A stretch of DNA of 64,000 nt from Nereocystis luetkeana (taxonomy: Eukaryota > Sar > Phaeophyceae > Laminariales > Laminariaceae), in contig JARUPZ010000020.1 of NCBI GenBank assembly GCA_031213475.1, positions 3,559,813-3,623,812 on the forward strand. Reading direction: 5' to 3'. The position numbers and the translations under genes are program-made. Below, piece after piece: positions 50,818-63,372 of the stretch. The notes under the pieces were generated by a model. That model was given only the letters and a program-made list of their open reading frames with translations. It was not told where the DNA came from and ran no database searches. How positions within the stretch are numbered: the stretch's first letter is position 1; every line of letters begins with the position of its first letter.

Positions 50818-53800
50818 GTGGGTGCTTGCTGTGCCTCGGTTCGGTGCTTGACATGGCTCTGAACGACTAGCCATGGAGTCGGGAAGGAGCACCACCTGCT
50901 GCTTCACTGCCTGCAGCCTAGGGTAGGCAAGCCCCTTCCCTGCGAATGAGACACATTTCTCTTGTGCAAATGGATAACCCAACTGCAGTGCGATCGTCAT
51001 CCGAAGCACTCAAGGGTCCCCAAAACGCACCTAACGATGTTCCCGAACATTATCTGAACACGATCGACGATGCACGTGCCTGTCCTCACCTACTGCCGCA
51101 ACTGTGACCTGTGAAAGCGCGTACGCACGGATGACCTCTCTGACTTCCCGTCGGCCCTCTCATCACGTTTGTGCAGGCCCGATTTCGCAACATCGCCAAG
51201 CAGATCCACGAGCTGAAGCAAGTCATGCGCGACGATGCCTCAACCTCGTTCTTTTCTCTCACTCAAGCGGCCCAGTACGTAGCAGGAGACTTCCGGGCGA
51301 AGGTGAGGGGGTGAAATGATAGAATAGGAGCAGCAGCAGGAGCACGGAAGGGAGAGAACGATTGTCTCGCTTCTGATTCCTGGCCTCCATTCGCTTGAGC
51401 ACGTGAGTTTCAATGCAAGCCACAGAAGTAGTAGTTTATCGGTGTCTGACACCCAGGAGGCATACATATTGCTGAGTGGGACCCGAGCTATCTATTAATA
51501 GCCCTGTGTGGGCTTGCACAATTTTGGTGCCCCTTCAACGCACGAGGAATATGTTCATCGTGTATCGTACCTGCTATAATCACAACTTAAGTTTGCTTCC
51601 TTTTTATGTCGAGTCTCAGCCGCCGAAGTGCAACAACGTTCGAAGCAAGGTGTAGGCAGCTGCGCGCATGTGGAAAGCGTCGACCAGCGAGCTCACGGCC
51701 GCACGAGCCACGGGGGTGGTTGGAGTCGGGCGATTTTTTTGTTTTGCGCCTGCTGCTTGCTCAAGTCGTTGTGTCCCGGTAGCGTCTGATAGCTTGTCAC
51801 CTCCACGTGGGAGATGATGGCTCAGTATATGTAGCTCAGTAAGAAAGCTTTCCCCTCTTCGTCGTTCGTCATACAGCAAGCAGCAAGCAGTGCACTGAAG
51901 CTCTGAAGTTGTTTGGACCTCGGAAGGTATCGTAGCCATGCAGCAGTGCCGGATGTACGACGCGATGTGCCCTCCCTATGATAGGATGGCGTCGTTGTCC
52001 TTTGTTGTTTTTTTTGTTCAGCTCCGTTTATTACCGTTGCCGACGGTGGTTTAGTTTATAATCGTAATCGACTAAGTCGAAGACCCGAATACCCGTCTTC
52101 ATCCTGTTGGGCATTGGGAGCATGTTCTGTCCGTGCGTGTGCAGCGTCGGCCGCGCGATACCTTTGCCTTGACGACCCGGTCTGGTGCCGGCTGTGCTTG
52201 TGTTTATGCACATGTCGGATGTCGGAGGCCACCCCAATACCGTTTCACAGTTCCTGTGCGCTTGATGGCCATGACCATCACCTTCTATCTTCTGCTATAT
52301 ACCCCCTGAAGACGAGATGACGTCACGCAGTGTGTTATAAGAGGCAGAAAACACTACAAGGCAGTGTCGGCAGTGTCGGTAGTCCATGTTGAAGTTCGTA
52401 TGTACTGGTAAAGCTACGAGTATAATAGTCGAAGTATGACATCTACAATACCAGGTACATCAGTTTGTACGAAAAACGGCAGCCCTACTGCTGATGCGCG
52501 TATACGAAACGCGTGCACAGCATCGCGTGGCGCACTTCAAAATTATTGCGAGGGCTAAACCCATTTATAAGGCCTGTTCGAGCATTGCATACCTTTCGGG
52601 CTTCTCCCGGCAGCGTGACAGTGCAGATCGCGCCGAAACTTCCTGAGAGTCATCGGTGTCTGTTATTTTATTTTTTTATTTTTTCGGGCATCTTCTCGTG
52701 TACTTGAACGAGATACGAGTAGTTGTCGTTACATGCTCTCTCACGAGTTCACCCTTTCACCACTGCAGTCCCGCTTTGGTGACAAACCCCTCAAATTCTA
52801 AGTAGTTTGTCTCCAAGGCGGGACTGTAGTCCTACCCCGCGCCGTACACGTACGTGTAATGCCATGCATAACGTAGTCCCGTAATGCTAGGAAACAGACG
52901 CCCACATTGTTGGAAATGCCACCCGACGCCGACGATATAATAGTACACGTAATCCCGGAATTCCAGGAAACAGGAACCGAACGTGTCGGAAACATTCGGG
53001 AAGGCAAAGTGTCCTGTATTTTGATTCGGCGGTGGCGTAGCCATTCGCGAGCAAGTTGGGGCGCCGTTTTAGAGGCGAGGAGCGATCTGGCAGCGAGGCA
53101 ATTTTGGTTTATCGCAGAGGCCTTTTAATGGTTGGTGTCCAACAGATGGAGGCAGGTGGGACCGGGGCAACACGGCTGCGGGGGATGATGTGAGCGCCAG
53201 CGACCAACGTATTGTTCAACAACGGGACACGGTTGCCGCCTCCGGTTGGAGTAGTGGCAGCCTGTGCAGGTCGTGCGTTTCGAAACAGACGGCGATACAC
53301 ACCTGGTACCGATTTTGAGGTATCATATCATTTAGTGTGGTGGGTGCCCTGTTTGCTCTGCCGTGTCTTGTCCTTCCATTGATAATGGCTCGAGACGCCT
53401 TCACTATCCAGTACTATGTACATCACGTGATGGCAGCGACGACGTCTGTCTATGTGCTCTACCGCTCGGTTGTATCCTCACCCAATAAATGAAGCACACC
53501 AAAAACATAAATTGCATCAACCATCCGATCTGCCCCTCCTCCCCCCTTCCCGCCTCCTCTCTTTGCCGGTGATTCCCACTTTTGGCGATGGCGTGCGTCG
53601 TGACGGGACATTACGTCCTCTTTTATGATGGCAGGTTCTTGACACACCGCGGCCAGCGGCGGTGCGCTGTAGGGCTAGGACGGATAACGTGGCGGGTGTC
53701 AAGCTTCCTGTGTTCGAGTCGTACGAAACAGGATCGGAGGTACGTATTTTTCGTTTTCGTGCGGTCCACGCGCTGTCCAATTCGCACGATGTACTTTGCA

Positions 53801-56800
53801 GTACAGCCCTGCTACTCTGGAGGAGTCCAGCGAGGATTTGTGTGTGTGTGTTTTACACACATTACTGGTTGCTACATGTTCCCCGGGGTTTCAAGTTTGG
53901 CGTTTCATTATTCTCGTTGCTGTATGAAAACAGCCATCTCTTATCGGCGTTGCGTTCAGCGTCGAGCCTGTTGGACAAGGCGCCGATTTTGTTTGTTTTC
54001 TTCTCACCTCGGATGTCTGCTGGGCGGGCAGGTGGACGGGGCAATCTGTCTCGACGTCTCCTGTGCTGCGCTGCAGCTCTTGTGTCCTGGGTGTTTTTCT
54101 CTCGGCAGCACCAGCAGCGAAATTGACATTTTGTGAAAAAATGGACCTACCATCACGGGCGTTTGCGTTGGGCCCAAGGCTTTGTTTTTGAGGTAGCCGC
54201 CCAAAAACGTATTAACGAACCCATGGTCCTGCCGTCAGCGAAACTTTCTTTCCAATGAGCGAGCCGAGTGCCAGCCTTCTCCCATCTTTCACCGCTTTAT
54301 CTTGAAAGGGACGATATCGTGAGCGCGATCACGAAGGTTCTCACCAAGCGCAAGCGTTTCTCGACTTGGCCGACGGAGGCGCGCTCACCTCTTCTGTTGG
54401 TACAGCGGCTGCTATCCCCCCCCGCCCCTCTTCCCATGGCGAGAAGAACCTAATTATTTCTAGCGCGATCGTTACGGTCGCGTGTGAGCGACCGGATTGC
54501 GACGGCGGTCGCTTCCATGGCATAGGAACGTCTCCCGCTAGGGCTCGAGCGTCAGCTTAGGCGCGACGGGTCGCGCTTCGACCGCCAACGGCCACGCCTT
54601 GGTATTTTGATATTCACCAATATACCGCCCGTGGCCTGGTCTTGGGCGTACCCGTCGCCGCTCCTTGGCCACATTAATAGTATCATACCTGCTACTGGTA
54701 TGTTCGGTTGTGGTATGCCATGCTTTACGGTCGGCAGCTAGCAGTAGCAAAAAAATACTTCGGCAGCGCGTTTGTTCCGCTGGGATGGGGCAACCTTTGT
54801 TGGAAGCGGACGCTCCATACCCCCACCCTCATGGTTATACGACTACGGCCTTGCATGACGTGAGTACCCCCCGCCACCTTCCCTTCCCTCGCCCCCTTCC
54901 ATAATTTCCCTCCGCCTCATCATTGGTGCTTGTGGACACCACAGGCGAGGGACAACATCGGTCTCGCAGGGGGAGGGCAGAAGGTCGGGCAGTGCCGCGA
55001 CAAGTACAAGCAATGGGTGGAGAACCTCATCAAGCTCGCGTCGCTGCAGACGTCCTTCGTCACCATGGACGAGGCGCTCAAGGTGCGTTTTCAAAATCGC
55101 CGGGTGTCGCCGAAGCGATTCTGCCAGAAGCTCGTTCCAGTGCCGACGGTTTTAGTAGAACCAACTACCCCCGAGTAGAGCAGCAGTACAGAACAGAGCA
55201 GCGCGGGGCAGGGAAGCTCGAGCAAAGCTGCTCGAAGCAGGGCAGCGAAGTGGAATCACGTTGATCGCTCTGTCGCGTGTGTTGTTTTTTGCACCTCTTG
55301 GTGTTTGTTTTGTTGCTTTATTTACAAAGCATCCTTTTTGTGTGTGTTGTGGAGGGTGGTGAAAATCGCTGCTGTTGTGGCTGCTTCCTCCGATAGGAGT
55401 CCGGCTTGTTTTGGCGTTATCCCTCGGTGATACCCGGGAGTGCCTTGGCCGGAGGAGGGAGCGCGTGAAACGGTTTGAAGGAGACATTTTGGCGCCCATG
55501 ATTCAATTTTGCCAACGTCGTGTTTTTGTGTCTTCCCGTGCGATAATGTGGTGTTTTGCAAGACGAGGGGCGTGAGGGTGGGCCAACCATCGCCGCTCAT
55601 TGTGATGAGGCATGACCTCGTCGCCTTGCTCAGCCCAGCGCCGGCATTATATTGGGAGCGCGTGTGCGGTCAAATTATGCCCTTCCACACTTGTTGCCGT
55701 CGTGTCACGGGATACTATGGCACCTCGCCATAGTGCCGAGGAGGCTGCAGCAAACAGGATAGCCCAAGTTTCTCCGGGTGCCCCGGTGAACCATCCTGTA
55801 CGCACCCCATGCTATTGGAAAAACAGGAACGAAGGTTGATGGCACCCCCGCGTTTCTCCCTCTCCACCCCATCTTACCCATCCTCCTTCCCCATGCCCCC
55901 CCCCTCTGGTTGGAAGGAATGGGAACAATTGTTATTGCCACCCCTTCTCCAGTTTTTAGCGAGGTGCCATCTCACCCCTTCTCCTTCTTATCCGTTTTAT
56001 CCTCCTGGCGACCTCCTTGTCCGTCTTATCCTCCTGGCGAAATTGTGACAGGTGACAAACCGCCGCGTGAACGCGCTGGAGAACGTGACGATCCCGCGTA
56101 TGGAAACAGTCATCAGCTACATCAACAGGGAGCTGGACGAGCTGGAGAGGTAAGCCGAGTTTTGTTACGGTCCTCGCTATCTCTCTTCCTTGTCTTTGTC
56201 CTAGCCCCACAGTAGTCCTCTTCCCCCTTTGTGCGAGCGATGCATAAATGTCTCCGAGCCGCCTAGAGGTGCTGAGCATACGCCAGATGCTGTGGCTGGG
56301 TCCTGTGCGTTGTTTTGGCATCCGACAAAGAGAAACGGTTGCCTGAGGCTCTTTCGTACCGGCGTCGGTGGGAGTGGGGTGGGATGGTGTTTTCATGAGC
56401 GCATGGATAGATGGCTCTGAGAATGAACGTTAATCGTCATGACGTGTGGAGGTATCTGCCCCTTCGAAGCTTTGGTCCTGTTCGAGCTTGTCCGAGCTTT
56501 CTCGTGTATTTTTTGTCGAGGCACGATTGAGACCATCCAGCATACGGGGCCCACTCACACCGTCCGGGATTCCCGGCGTCGGGGTGTCTAGTTGGGTTAG
56601 GGTTAGTGCACGCAACCCGCGGTGCGAACGGTGTGAGTGGTAGCCCAAGATCGACCTAGTTTGGTCGATGACACTGGCCCACTGAGAGTTATCAAATTCG
56701 CGTACGCATCGGATGTATCGTAAGAAATACCGCTTTGATTTGATACTGTTGAAGCCCGATAGCGGCTCGCAATCACCCTACTTCCAGCAAGAAGAAAGCT

Positions 56801-59066
56801 AGGAAAGGAGTAGGTAGTGGTTTTCCCGAAGGGAGTACGAGCGCAGCGCTTGTCCGCCAGTCTAGGTGCGCAGGCAGCAAGCACCATGCCGGCGCTTGGT
56901 TTTCGAGATTTTTGTTTGCCTTTTACCGGGCCGCAAAGCAGAAATCATAAAACACGAGTATCAATGCTTTGTATTTATACATTGCTTTGTACTTTTACAT
57001 ACAGGAGCACATCTATGTTTTCACAGATACGACGTACCTGGTACATCCTAATTTCACTCTAATGTTGCTGCAGTACGCGTAATATCTACAGCAGCACATC
57101 TAGTCGACAACACGTACGACCGCACTCGCAGTCGAGCTCTGATAACAAAAGCAGTATCATGTACTGGTCCGTAGAAGGTACGAGAGCACCACGCCCCTCC
57201 CTAGAGTCTTCCTACCGTGCCCCTCATGGTTCCGAGGGTGTGGCGGTGCTGATGTGGCTGGAGTTGCCCCGGCATAGCTACACACAGGCACACAACAGTG
57301 TGTGCTTACATACTGTACCGGGTACATGTGATCATGTTCACAAATGCAGGGACCGATCTCGTTGCTTTCCCCGTGACAAATAGCCGTTCCATCAATCTCA
57401 GCGGAGTTATCACGCGATATTTAGGGCCCATCTTAACGGGGAACGCTATTTGGAAATATTTTTTAATTTCAATGAATTTTAATTTGATTTCGAAAAAAAA
57501 CGTGTTTGTGTCCTATGGGGAACGGCGTACTAATTGTCAAACAAAAAATAATTCGGAATAACCTGGAAGAACGCTCCGCGTCACAAAACGCCCAGCCGAC
57601 AAACCGCGACGAGCGTGGACGAGAGCGAAGGTTTGCGTTGCCGCGTGCGCGCCGCCACCAGCCTCTTTTTCTTTTCGGTGGCGCAGGATAGGAAGCTATA
57701 GCTCTCAGGGTGTCTTGGGTGGGCGGAGGGAGCCCTCAAGCGCCACGTGCGGAACAGCAGCTGCCGAGATCTCGAGCGCATCCTCCGTTTTTTTGCTCGT
57801 TTGCTCGGTTCTCGTGATTGTTGGCCGATCGAGCAGGCCGAAAAATTGGGCTTGCGGCCGCCATGATTATTTTTGAGGCGCCACCGCCGCGGTACGATGT
57901 GCTATGGTCTGTGGGCGTGGCCGCGTTGCTCCGGTCGCCTCTCGTTGAGATTCGCGTTTTATCGCCTCGATCGTTGTCACCAAAGCGGCCGAGAATCTCC
58001 CCAGACTCCCCCGGAGGTGCTGACCCACCACGAACATGCTACGTCAAGACTGATCAACCCAAATTCCAAGTTGAAATTAAAAAAATCACACGAAAAAAAA
58101 TCCCCAAAAGAGTTTTCACTCAAATTGAATTTTTCTAATCGCCTTGAGAATGCCTGCTTGGTGGTTCACTCTTCGGCCCATCAGATGCAAATTAAATCAG
58201 AACAAAAAAAAACATGTATGAATGTGAAAAAAAAAAGTCCTCGATACGATAAGATGGGCCCTTACGAAGAGCAGCAACTTCGAAAAGAGGAGAATACATG
58301 CCTTGTTTCATACCTGGGACATACGTACATACCGGGCTTGCTCCCTGAACCCGTTCAGGTCCGCAGTCCCGTTTTGGGGACAAACTACTTGAAATTTGAG
58401 TGGTTTGTCACCAGAACGGGACTGCGGTTCTGAAAAGGGTAAAGCGTGAATTGTGTTCTGAAAGCCAGTTTTTGTTTGAGTTGCCGATAATATCTAACAG
58501 AACACCTCTACCGCAGCATGCGTCTATCCGTGCCCCTCTCCACTTGGCTGGTGGATCGGAGGGAGGAAGCGCGCCGTGCATTACGGTGTGTGCCGCTGAG
58601 AGTTGAGACCTCACGCCTAAATTGTGAATCACACTTACTTGCAACCATGTTCGCGTCGCCCTCCCATAGCTTGACCGCTAGTTTGCTTTCGTTATTGTTC
58701 GACGTGCAACCCGGATGCCACACCAAAAACGTCAGCACTTGGTCCGCCTGCCCGCACTCCCATCCCCTCCCCGCCCAACCACGCGGGTTTGGTCATGGCT
58801 CTGTCGTCTAGACACGGGGGGTGTTTTTTGTTGTTGCTGTTGCTGAAACGTGGTCGTTTGTTTTTTCTCCTTGTCGTGGCTTCAGGGAGGACTTCACCCG
58901 GCTGAAGAAGGTGGTGGAGAAGAAACGCGAGGCCGCGGCGAGGGAGCGCGAGCTGCAGCTTGAGATGGACGCGGCGAACAAGGCGCTTGAGCTGGACTCA
59001 GCTCTCGTGGGCGAGACGATGCTCGACGAGTTCGACACGCAAGAGCAGGGGGACGTTTACTTCTAA
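50704..59066 (+). CDS. ATP6V1D: V-type proton ATPase subunit D, 6 exons
   Basis: The join 50704-50817, 51177-51302, 53635-53739, 54945-55082, 56052-56149, 58886-59066 gives 253 residues against 247 in human. Key segments are GYELLKKKSDALK, ARFRNIAKQIHELKQ, RARTDNVAGVKLPVFESY, LIKLASLQTSFVTMDEALK, VTNRRVNALENVTIPR and a charged C-terminal helix. Subunit D is the central rotor stalk of the V1 sector, coupling ATP hydrolysis in A3B3 to proton pumping through Vo at vacuolar and endosomal membranes. The long N- and C-terminal helices form its coiled coil. All introns are GT-AG and all phases agree. The gene appears intact. Confidence 0.96.
51177..51302 (+). CDS. ATP6V1D: V-ATPase D exon 2
   Basis: ARFRNIAKQIHELKQVMRDD to AAQYVAGDFRAK; acceptor TGTGCAG, donor GTGAGG. 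Confidence 0.95.
52748..52836. mobile_element. R1 miniature inverted-repeat element, copy 6
   Basis: TTCACCCTTTCACCACTGCA at the left and CGGGACTGTAGTCCTACC at the right, with GTGACAAACCCCTC and AGTAGTTTGTCTCC arms, in V-ATPase intron 2. Confidence 0.72.
53635..53739 (+). CDS. ATP6V1D: V-ATPase D exon 3
   Basis: VLDTPRPAAVRCRARTDNVA to ESYETGSE; acceptor GGCAG, donor GTACGT. Its first ten residues differ from the usual V-I-Q-N-V type sequence but the spacing to DNVAGV is exactly conserved. Confidence 0.92.
54826..54885 (+). repeat. Short terminal cassette of the poly(C)-ending family
   Basis: ATACGACTACGGCCTTGCAT, then GTGAGTACCCCCC, in V-ATPase intron 3. Confidence 0.6.
54945..55082 (+). 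CDS. ATP6V1D: V-ATPase D exon 4
   Basis: ARDNIGLAGGGQKVGQCRDK to SLQTSFVTMDEALK; acceptor CCACAG, donor GTGCGT. The LASLQTSF motif is the most conserved part of the family. Confidence 0.95.
56052..56149 (+). CDS. ATP6V1D: V-ATPase D exon 5
   Basis: VTNRRVNALENVTIPRMETV to ELDELE plus two bases; acceptor GACAG, donor GTAAGC. Confidence 0.95.
57421..57500. mobile_element. R3-related half element
   Basis: TTAGGGCCCATCTTAACGGG at the left edge resembles the R3 terminus; the right arm is missing and the interior has drifted. Confidence 0.4.
58346..58443. mobile_element. R1 miniature inverted-repeat element, copy 7
   Basis: TGAACCCGTTCAGGTCCGCA and CTGCGGTTCTGAAAAGGGT ends with CCGTTTTGGGGACAAACTAC and GTTTGTCACCAGAACGGG arms, in V-ATPase intron 5. 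Confidence 0.8.
58886..59066 (+). CDS. ATP6V1D: V-ATPase D exon 6
   Basis: EDFTRLKKVVEKKREAAARE to QEQGDVYF and TAA; acceptor CTTCAG. It encodes the C-terminal helix and an acidic tail. Confidence 0.95.
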
Positions 59067-62000
59067 CCCTTGCGCTACCGCCAACGTTGCAGTTGCCGAA
59101 CTGGTGGTTCTGTTGCGAAGTGTCGCCGCCACTCCTTGCCGTCGTGTGGTTTTTAGTTTTTGCGCGTGCGGCTGCCGAGTGGATTGGCCTGGGGAAAAAA
59201 AGACATTTTGTGCCCGCAGTTTTTCGATTGGTCATTTTTTTGAATGATTTTTTTCATTGGTGGAAAGTCCTTGGTCGACTGATGTCGTCATCCGCGGTCG
59301 TGGCGTCGCTTTTTGGGAAATATCTGCTGGATTTGGGGATGTAGTGTAGGTACTTCGCCTCCCCGTGGAGGTTGGGTTTGTACCGTAAAATCTAGCAGTA
59401 TTTTGACACTTTTTGATCGTCGGAACACCGTTCGTTGCTGCGGCGGATAGGGCCGCGGCGGGGATGGCCGTTTTATTTTTATTTTTCGTCTAAAGTTACT
59501 GATTTGTTATTGTGACCTGGGCGAGAAGGAGCAATTCGGTATGATAGCGCTCGTGGCCCGGTGCTACTACTTATACCAGTACATGTTAGCCATCGGTGAT
59601 GGCTACGCCGGAAATCAGCCCGTTGTTGGTGTGTTTGCGGCATTCGGGGGTGAGGGAAGGGGGTGGAGCGGGGCGTCTCTCGCTCTCCGTTGCGGCGCAC
59701 TTTTAAAGCGCTGCTGGTTGGGGAAATGAGCGCCGCTTACAGGTGTGGCGAGCGATTCTTCTCTGCTTTGAGGCAAGAAGCGCGCGCGCGTCTATTGCTG
59801 CTTGCTGTGGTTGACTCGACATCCGGATATGTTTCCGAATTTCAGTTTTTCGCAGAACCGACCGAATATTATATACAGTATCTGACTTCAGCTTATATCC
59901 ATGCGTCCACTCGTTCTGTGTTGTTTGTGTTTGTTTTTGTATAGATCAAGATCCTCGCCAACGTTCCCGTTGGTTACGTGCGTTGTGTAACGCAGGTGTT
60001 ACGCCTGCTGGAACAGCTACGTGAGGCGAATCGCAGCGAGCTAAAGCAGTCTGACAAGCATAACCTGTCCCCCTATATACACCAAAGGCGACGCAGCTGA
60101 AAACTGGACAAAGAAGCGTTCCGTGTTGGTTTCGACGTGCTAGGCAAAAATAGTACGCACTCGTATGTAGCACGGCAGCAATACATTGTGGGAGTCGAAC
60201 TTTGGTGCATGGTACCTCTCGTTTTTTCGAGATGAGCACGCTACGTGACCTCCGATGTGTATTATACGTGAAATTTATACCACGTTTTTACTCAGTCTAT
60301 CCCCCCTTAAAACTAATATATACCTGGTACAACGTAGCTAATCAGGCATAAATACCGGTACTTTTGGTGTCAGTCTAATGAGAGGGAGGTAGGGCGGATG
60401 TGGAACCTCAATGGCCCATACGGACAACCTCCTCGAATCTGACTCTTATGGCCGTCGGCCGATGGCTTGATTTAAGTGATTGACTGATGACCGACGACGT
60501 GATGATTGATTATTTCCGCCTATTTTACCCCATTTTTTTTTGTGGTCTACCCTGATTTCATGTGATACCAAGGCAAAGGGGTCGGGATCCCCCTCCTCCG
60601 ATTCCGATATCCTTTCCTTTCGCGTTCGTCACGAATTGACATTAGTTGCTACGACCCTGATGATGCGCGCATTTGTTCGCTGTTTCTTTTTCTTTTTTTT
60701 TCTCTTTTTTATCCTCCGGCGGATTGGTGAGGAATAAAGCTTAAGCTCACCACACTTCCACGTTCCCGTGTGTCGTGTCGTTTGTCAATTTAACCTACGA
60801 GGTATAGCTGTTTCGGTCACTTCCTACTCATTACGCTCGGTCGGGTCGTCGATTTTTCATCGGATCGAAGTGTACTCAATTCCTTCATCTACGTAGTTAC
60901 CTACCAGGTATGGTTCACAGTTCACAGACCAGCATCCCAACGACCAACAAAGTACAGCCCAAATAGCAGGTGGAAAGCGCTCACCAGAGGGCTCCTGCCC
61001 CGGCGCGCTCTGTGGTCAGAGAGCTGAGGCTCTGCCCTCGCTCGTCGCGCGCTCGCTCCTGCTCTGTCGCCCTGAAGGCATGCTCTCCTTGTTTGTGTCC
61101 TCGTATGGTTGGGCCCCTCAGGTGGTGTTGGTACAGCAGTATGGGTATGGTATGGTATGGTACGCCCGTGGTACGGTACGGTGCACGTATGCGTGCGCTG
61201 GCCCTTCCCGCGAGGCGGGATGATTGGAACATTGTGGCTTTTCTAGTTGACGTTGGCCGCAGCCTGCGAAATCAAAAGGCCCACCACCACGTACGTGATA
61301 TTACTGCTTGCTATGTGACAAACTTACACTCGTCAGCACCGAACTCATTATTTGCATGATGACCAACCGCGCGTGAAAGACTGCAGAGATACAGAGAGAC
61401 GCTGCGAATGGTACCATCCAGGGGGCCTGAACATAAACGTTAGCTTTTCTTCTGAAAACATTAGTACAGACAGTTATGAATTGCTCTTGGTTGTTACTGC
61501 TGCTGCTGCTGCTGTGCTTTACTGCTGCGCATACAAAATACATGTTGGCCGATTCACGATTCAGGTATCGCAAGGCAAAACACTACTCTAGACTGCACAC
61601 TGTAGACCCAAAGAGGACGTTCTCTATGTGATTGCTTGCATCGTCGCACATCATTCGCACAACAATAGCCGCGGGTGACGGACACTGCTTCTCCAGGCTC
61701 GCTTTCGTCGCAAGACATAAATATCTGGGATTTTTTCCAAGTGTTTTCCACTCTTTGTGAAAAGTACAAAAATAAAGCTTCAAACGGGAAACAGGGGTTC
61801 GTGGAAACCCCTCTCTAACTTCTCCGAATATGTTACTACGGAGTATAGTACTTCACAGCAGAGGCTCCTCGCTGCGCTAGGGGAGGGCAAACAGACCCGT
61901 AACTGCAGAAGGTGTGTCGTGTGGCTAATGAGGAGTGATGCGGGGTCTGGATTTGCTCAAATAGGCGCGGTGAGAGAGGTTATACCTAAGTCACTAGTGG

Positions 62001-62510
62001 ATGCGTACCTCTGAGCACTATACCAAAAAGACCACAAGACAGATCTTTCGGTTGGTGATTGGTGAGATAGACGCCTTTGTTATTATCACGATGTTCGTGG
62101 GTTTCGCCAGCGATGACCGTGGCATAGAGTCAAGTGTGTTTCCAACCCATTGCCAAAGGTTTGAGATTATTCCATGCAAACAAATCTAACCCCTTTGGAA
62201 CCCCGACAGTATTGACCCAAACTCAGAAGTGATAGCTTTGGCGTTATCAACCGTCATCAGGAGCGCCCAGCAGCACCGGCAGGATCATGTTGCGCCCGTG
62301 CCGTACGGCTCCTCGCCATTGTAACTCGGACACCACCGTGTACGTCTCACCCCCCAATCATGCAAAGGCCGTTGCTGTAGTCGTCACCTTTTATTGTCGA
62401 TGTTTCCCCTCAGAAGTCCCAGAAGGAAAATCTGGTGTCGAGTATATACCAGGTAGGTGCCTGCAAGTAGGCGTTTGGCCATAAACAATACCAGGTACCT
62501 GGTAGAGCAC
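59067..62510. other. Interval after V-ATPase D
   Basis: It starts with the 3' untranslated region. No further gene is supported. A half-R1-like edge occurs near 62186 (CTAACCCCTTTGGAACC), with TACCTGGTA words near 60.32, 60.90, 62.45 and 62.49 kb. Confidence 0.45.
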
Positions 62511-62515
62511 TACCC

Positions 62516-63372
62516 GTAGACATATATAAAACTCAGGAGAGGGTGATATTTCGTCTCTTTGCGCCGAATTCAATATCGCGATTTTCGTAAACGCAAATCC
62601 CTCAATATAAAACTCGATATCTGGTTCTTTGCCAGTAGAACGTGAGGTAAAACATGAGTGAAATGAGTAGTCGTCAGTAAGTCCAAAAAACACGAAGGAT
62701 ACACTGCTGTACAGCATGGGATGGGCTGGAGGACATATAGCTGCTGCTGCTGTTTTGATTGCTCGACAGGCTACAACGCCCGCGTACACCGCTTGGCTGT
62801 GGGCATAGACGAGGCCGCAGCGCGGACGCGTCTCGTGCTCGTGCTGAGGCGTGTCCGCCAAAAACCAAAGATCTGGTTGGCGCTATCCGGTTGTTGTTCC
62901 CGGATAGGGTGGGGCGTGCCGTGTGTTTGGGACATGTGGGTTTGGGGCAGCGCCGGCAGAAAGACGCCAAGCCGGAGTACTGGATGATGTGCTGGTGCCG
63001 CTGAACCCGGGCATCCGCCCTTGCCCGACCAAGGGAGCACCCGACTGCCGTACTCATTCAACCAAAAGTCGTGGCGGCCACTGCCGCTGTTGTTGCCCTT
63101 GCTGACAAGGTGATGATCGGATGACCGAGTAGAGGGGACAGGCTGTTTCCAATTTTGTCAGCCAGATTCGGCTCTACCAACACGAAAAGAGAACACAAAT
63201 ATATGCTTGGGGTAAAAACACCCCAAGCATATATTTGTGTGTTGCGGACCACGTATCGCGAAAATATCCCCATATATTTGCATATCCCGCCGTTGGTATA
63301 AAACTCGATAGGCACATAATTTGGCTCTAAACCCCAAATATCGCGATATTTCTGAGTTTTATATATGTCTAC
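62516..63372 (-). mobile_element. R5 inverted-repeat element, copy 2
   Basis: Its ends GTAGACATATATAAAACTCA and TGAGTTTTATATATGTCTAC are a perfect inverted repeat. The internal AAATATATGCTTGGGGT palindrome is also present. It is the inverted sister of 43691-44536, about 18 kb away and in an intergenic interval. Confidence 0.9.

Noticed and set aside
56592-56606. GGGTTAGGGTTAG, telomere-like
   Set aside because: Fewer than three units, so chance is a sufficient explanation.
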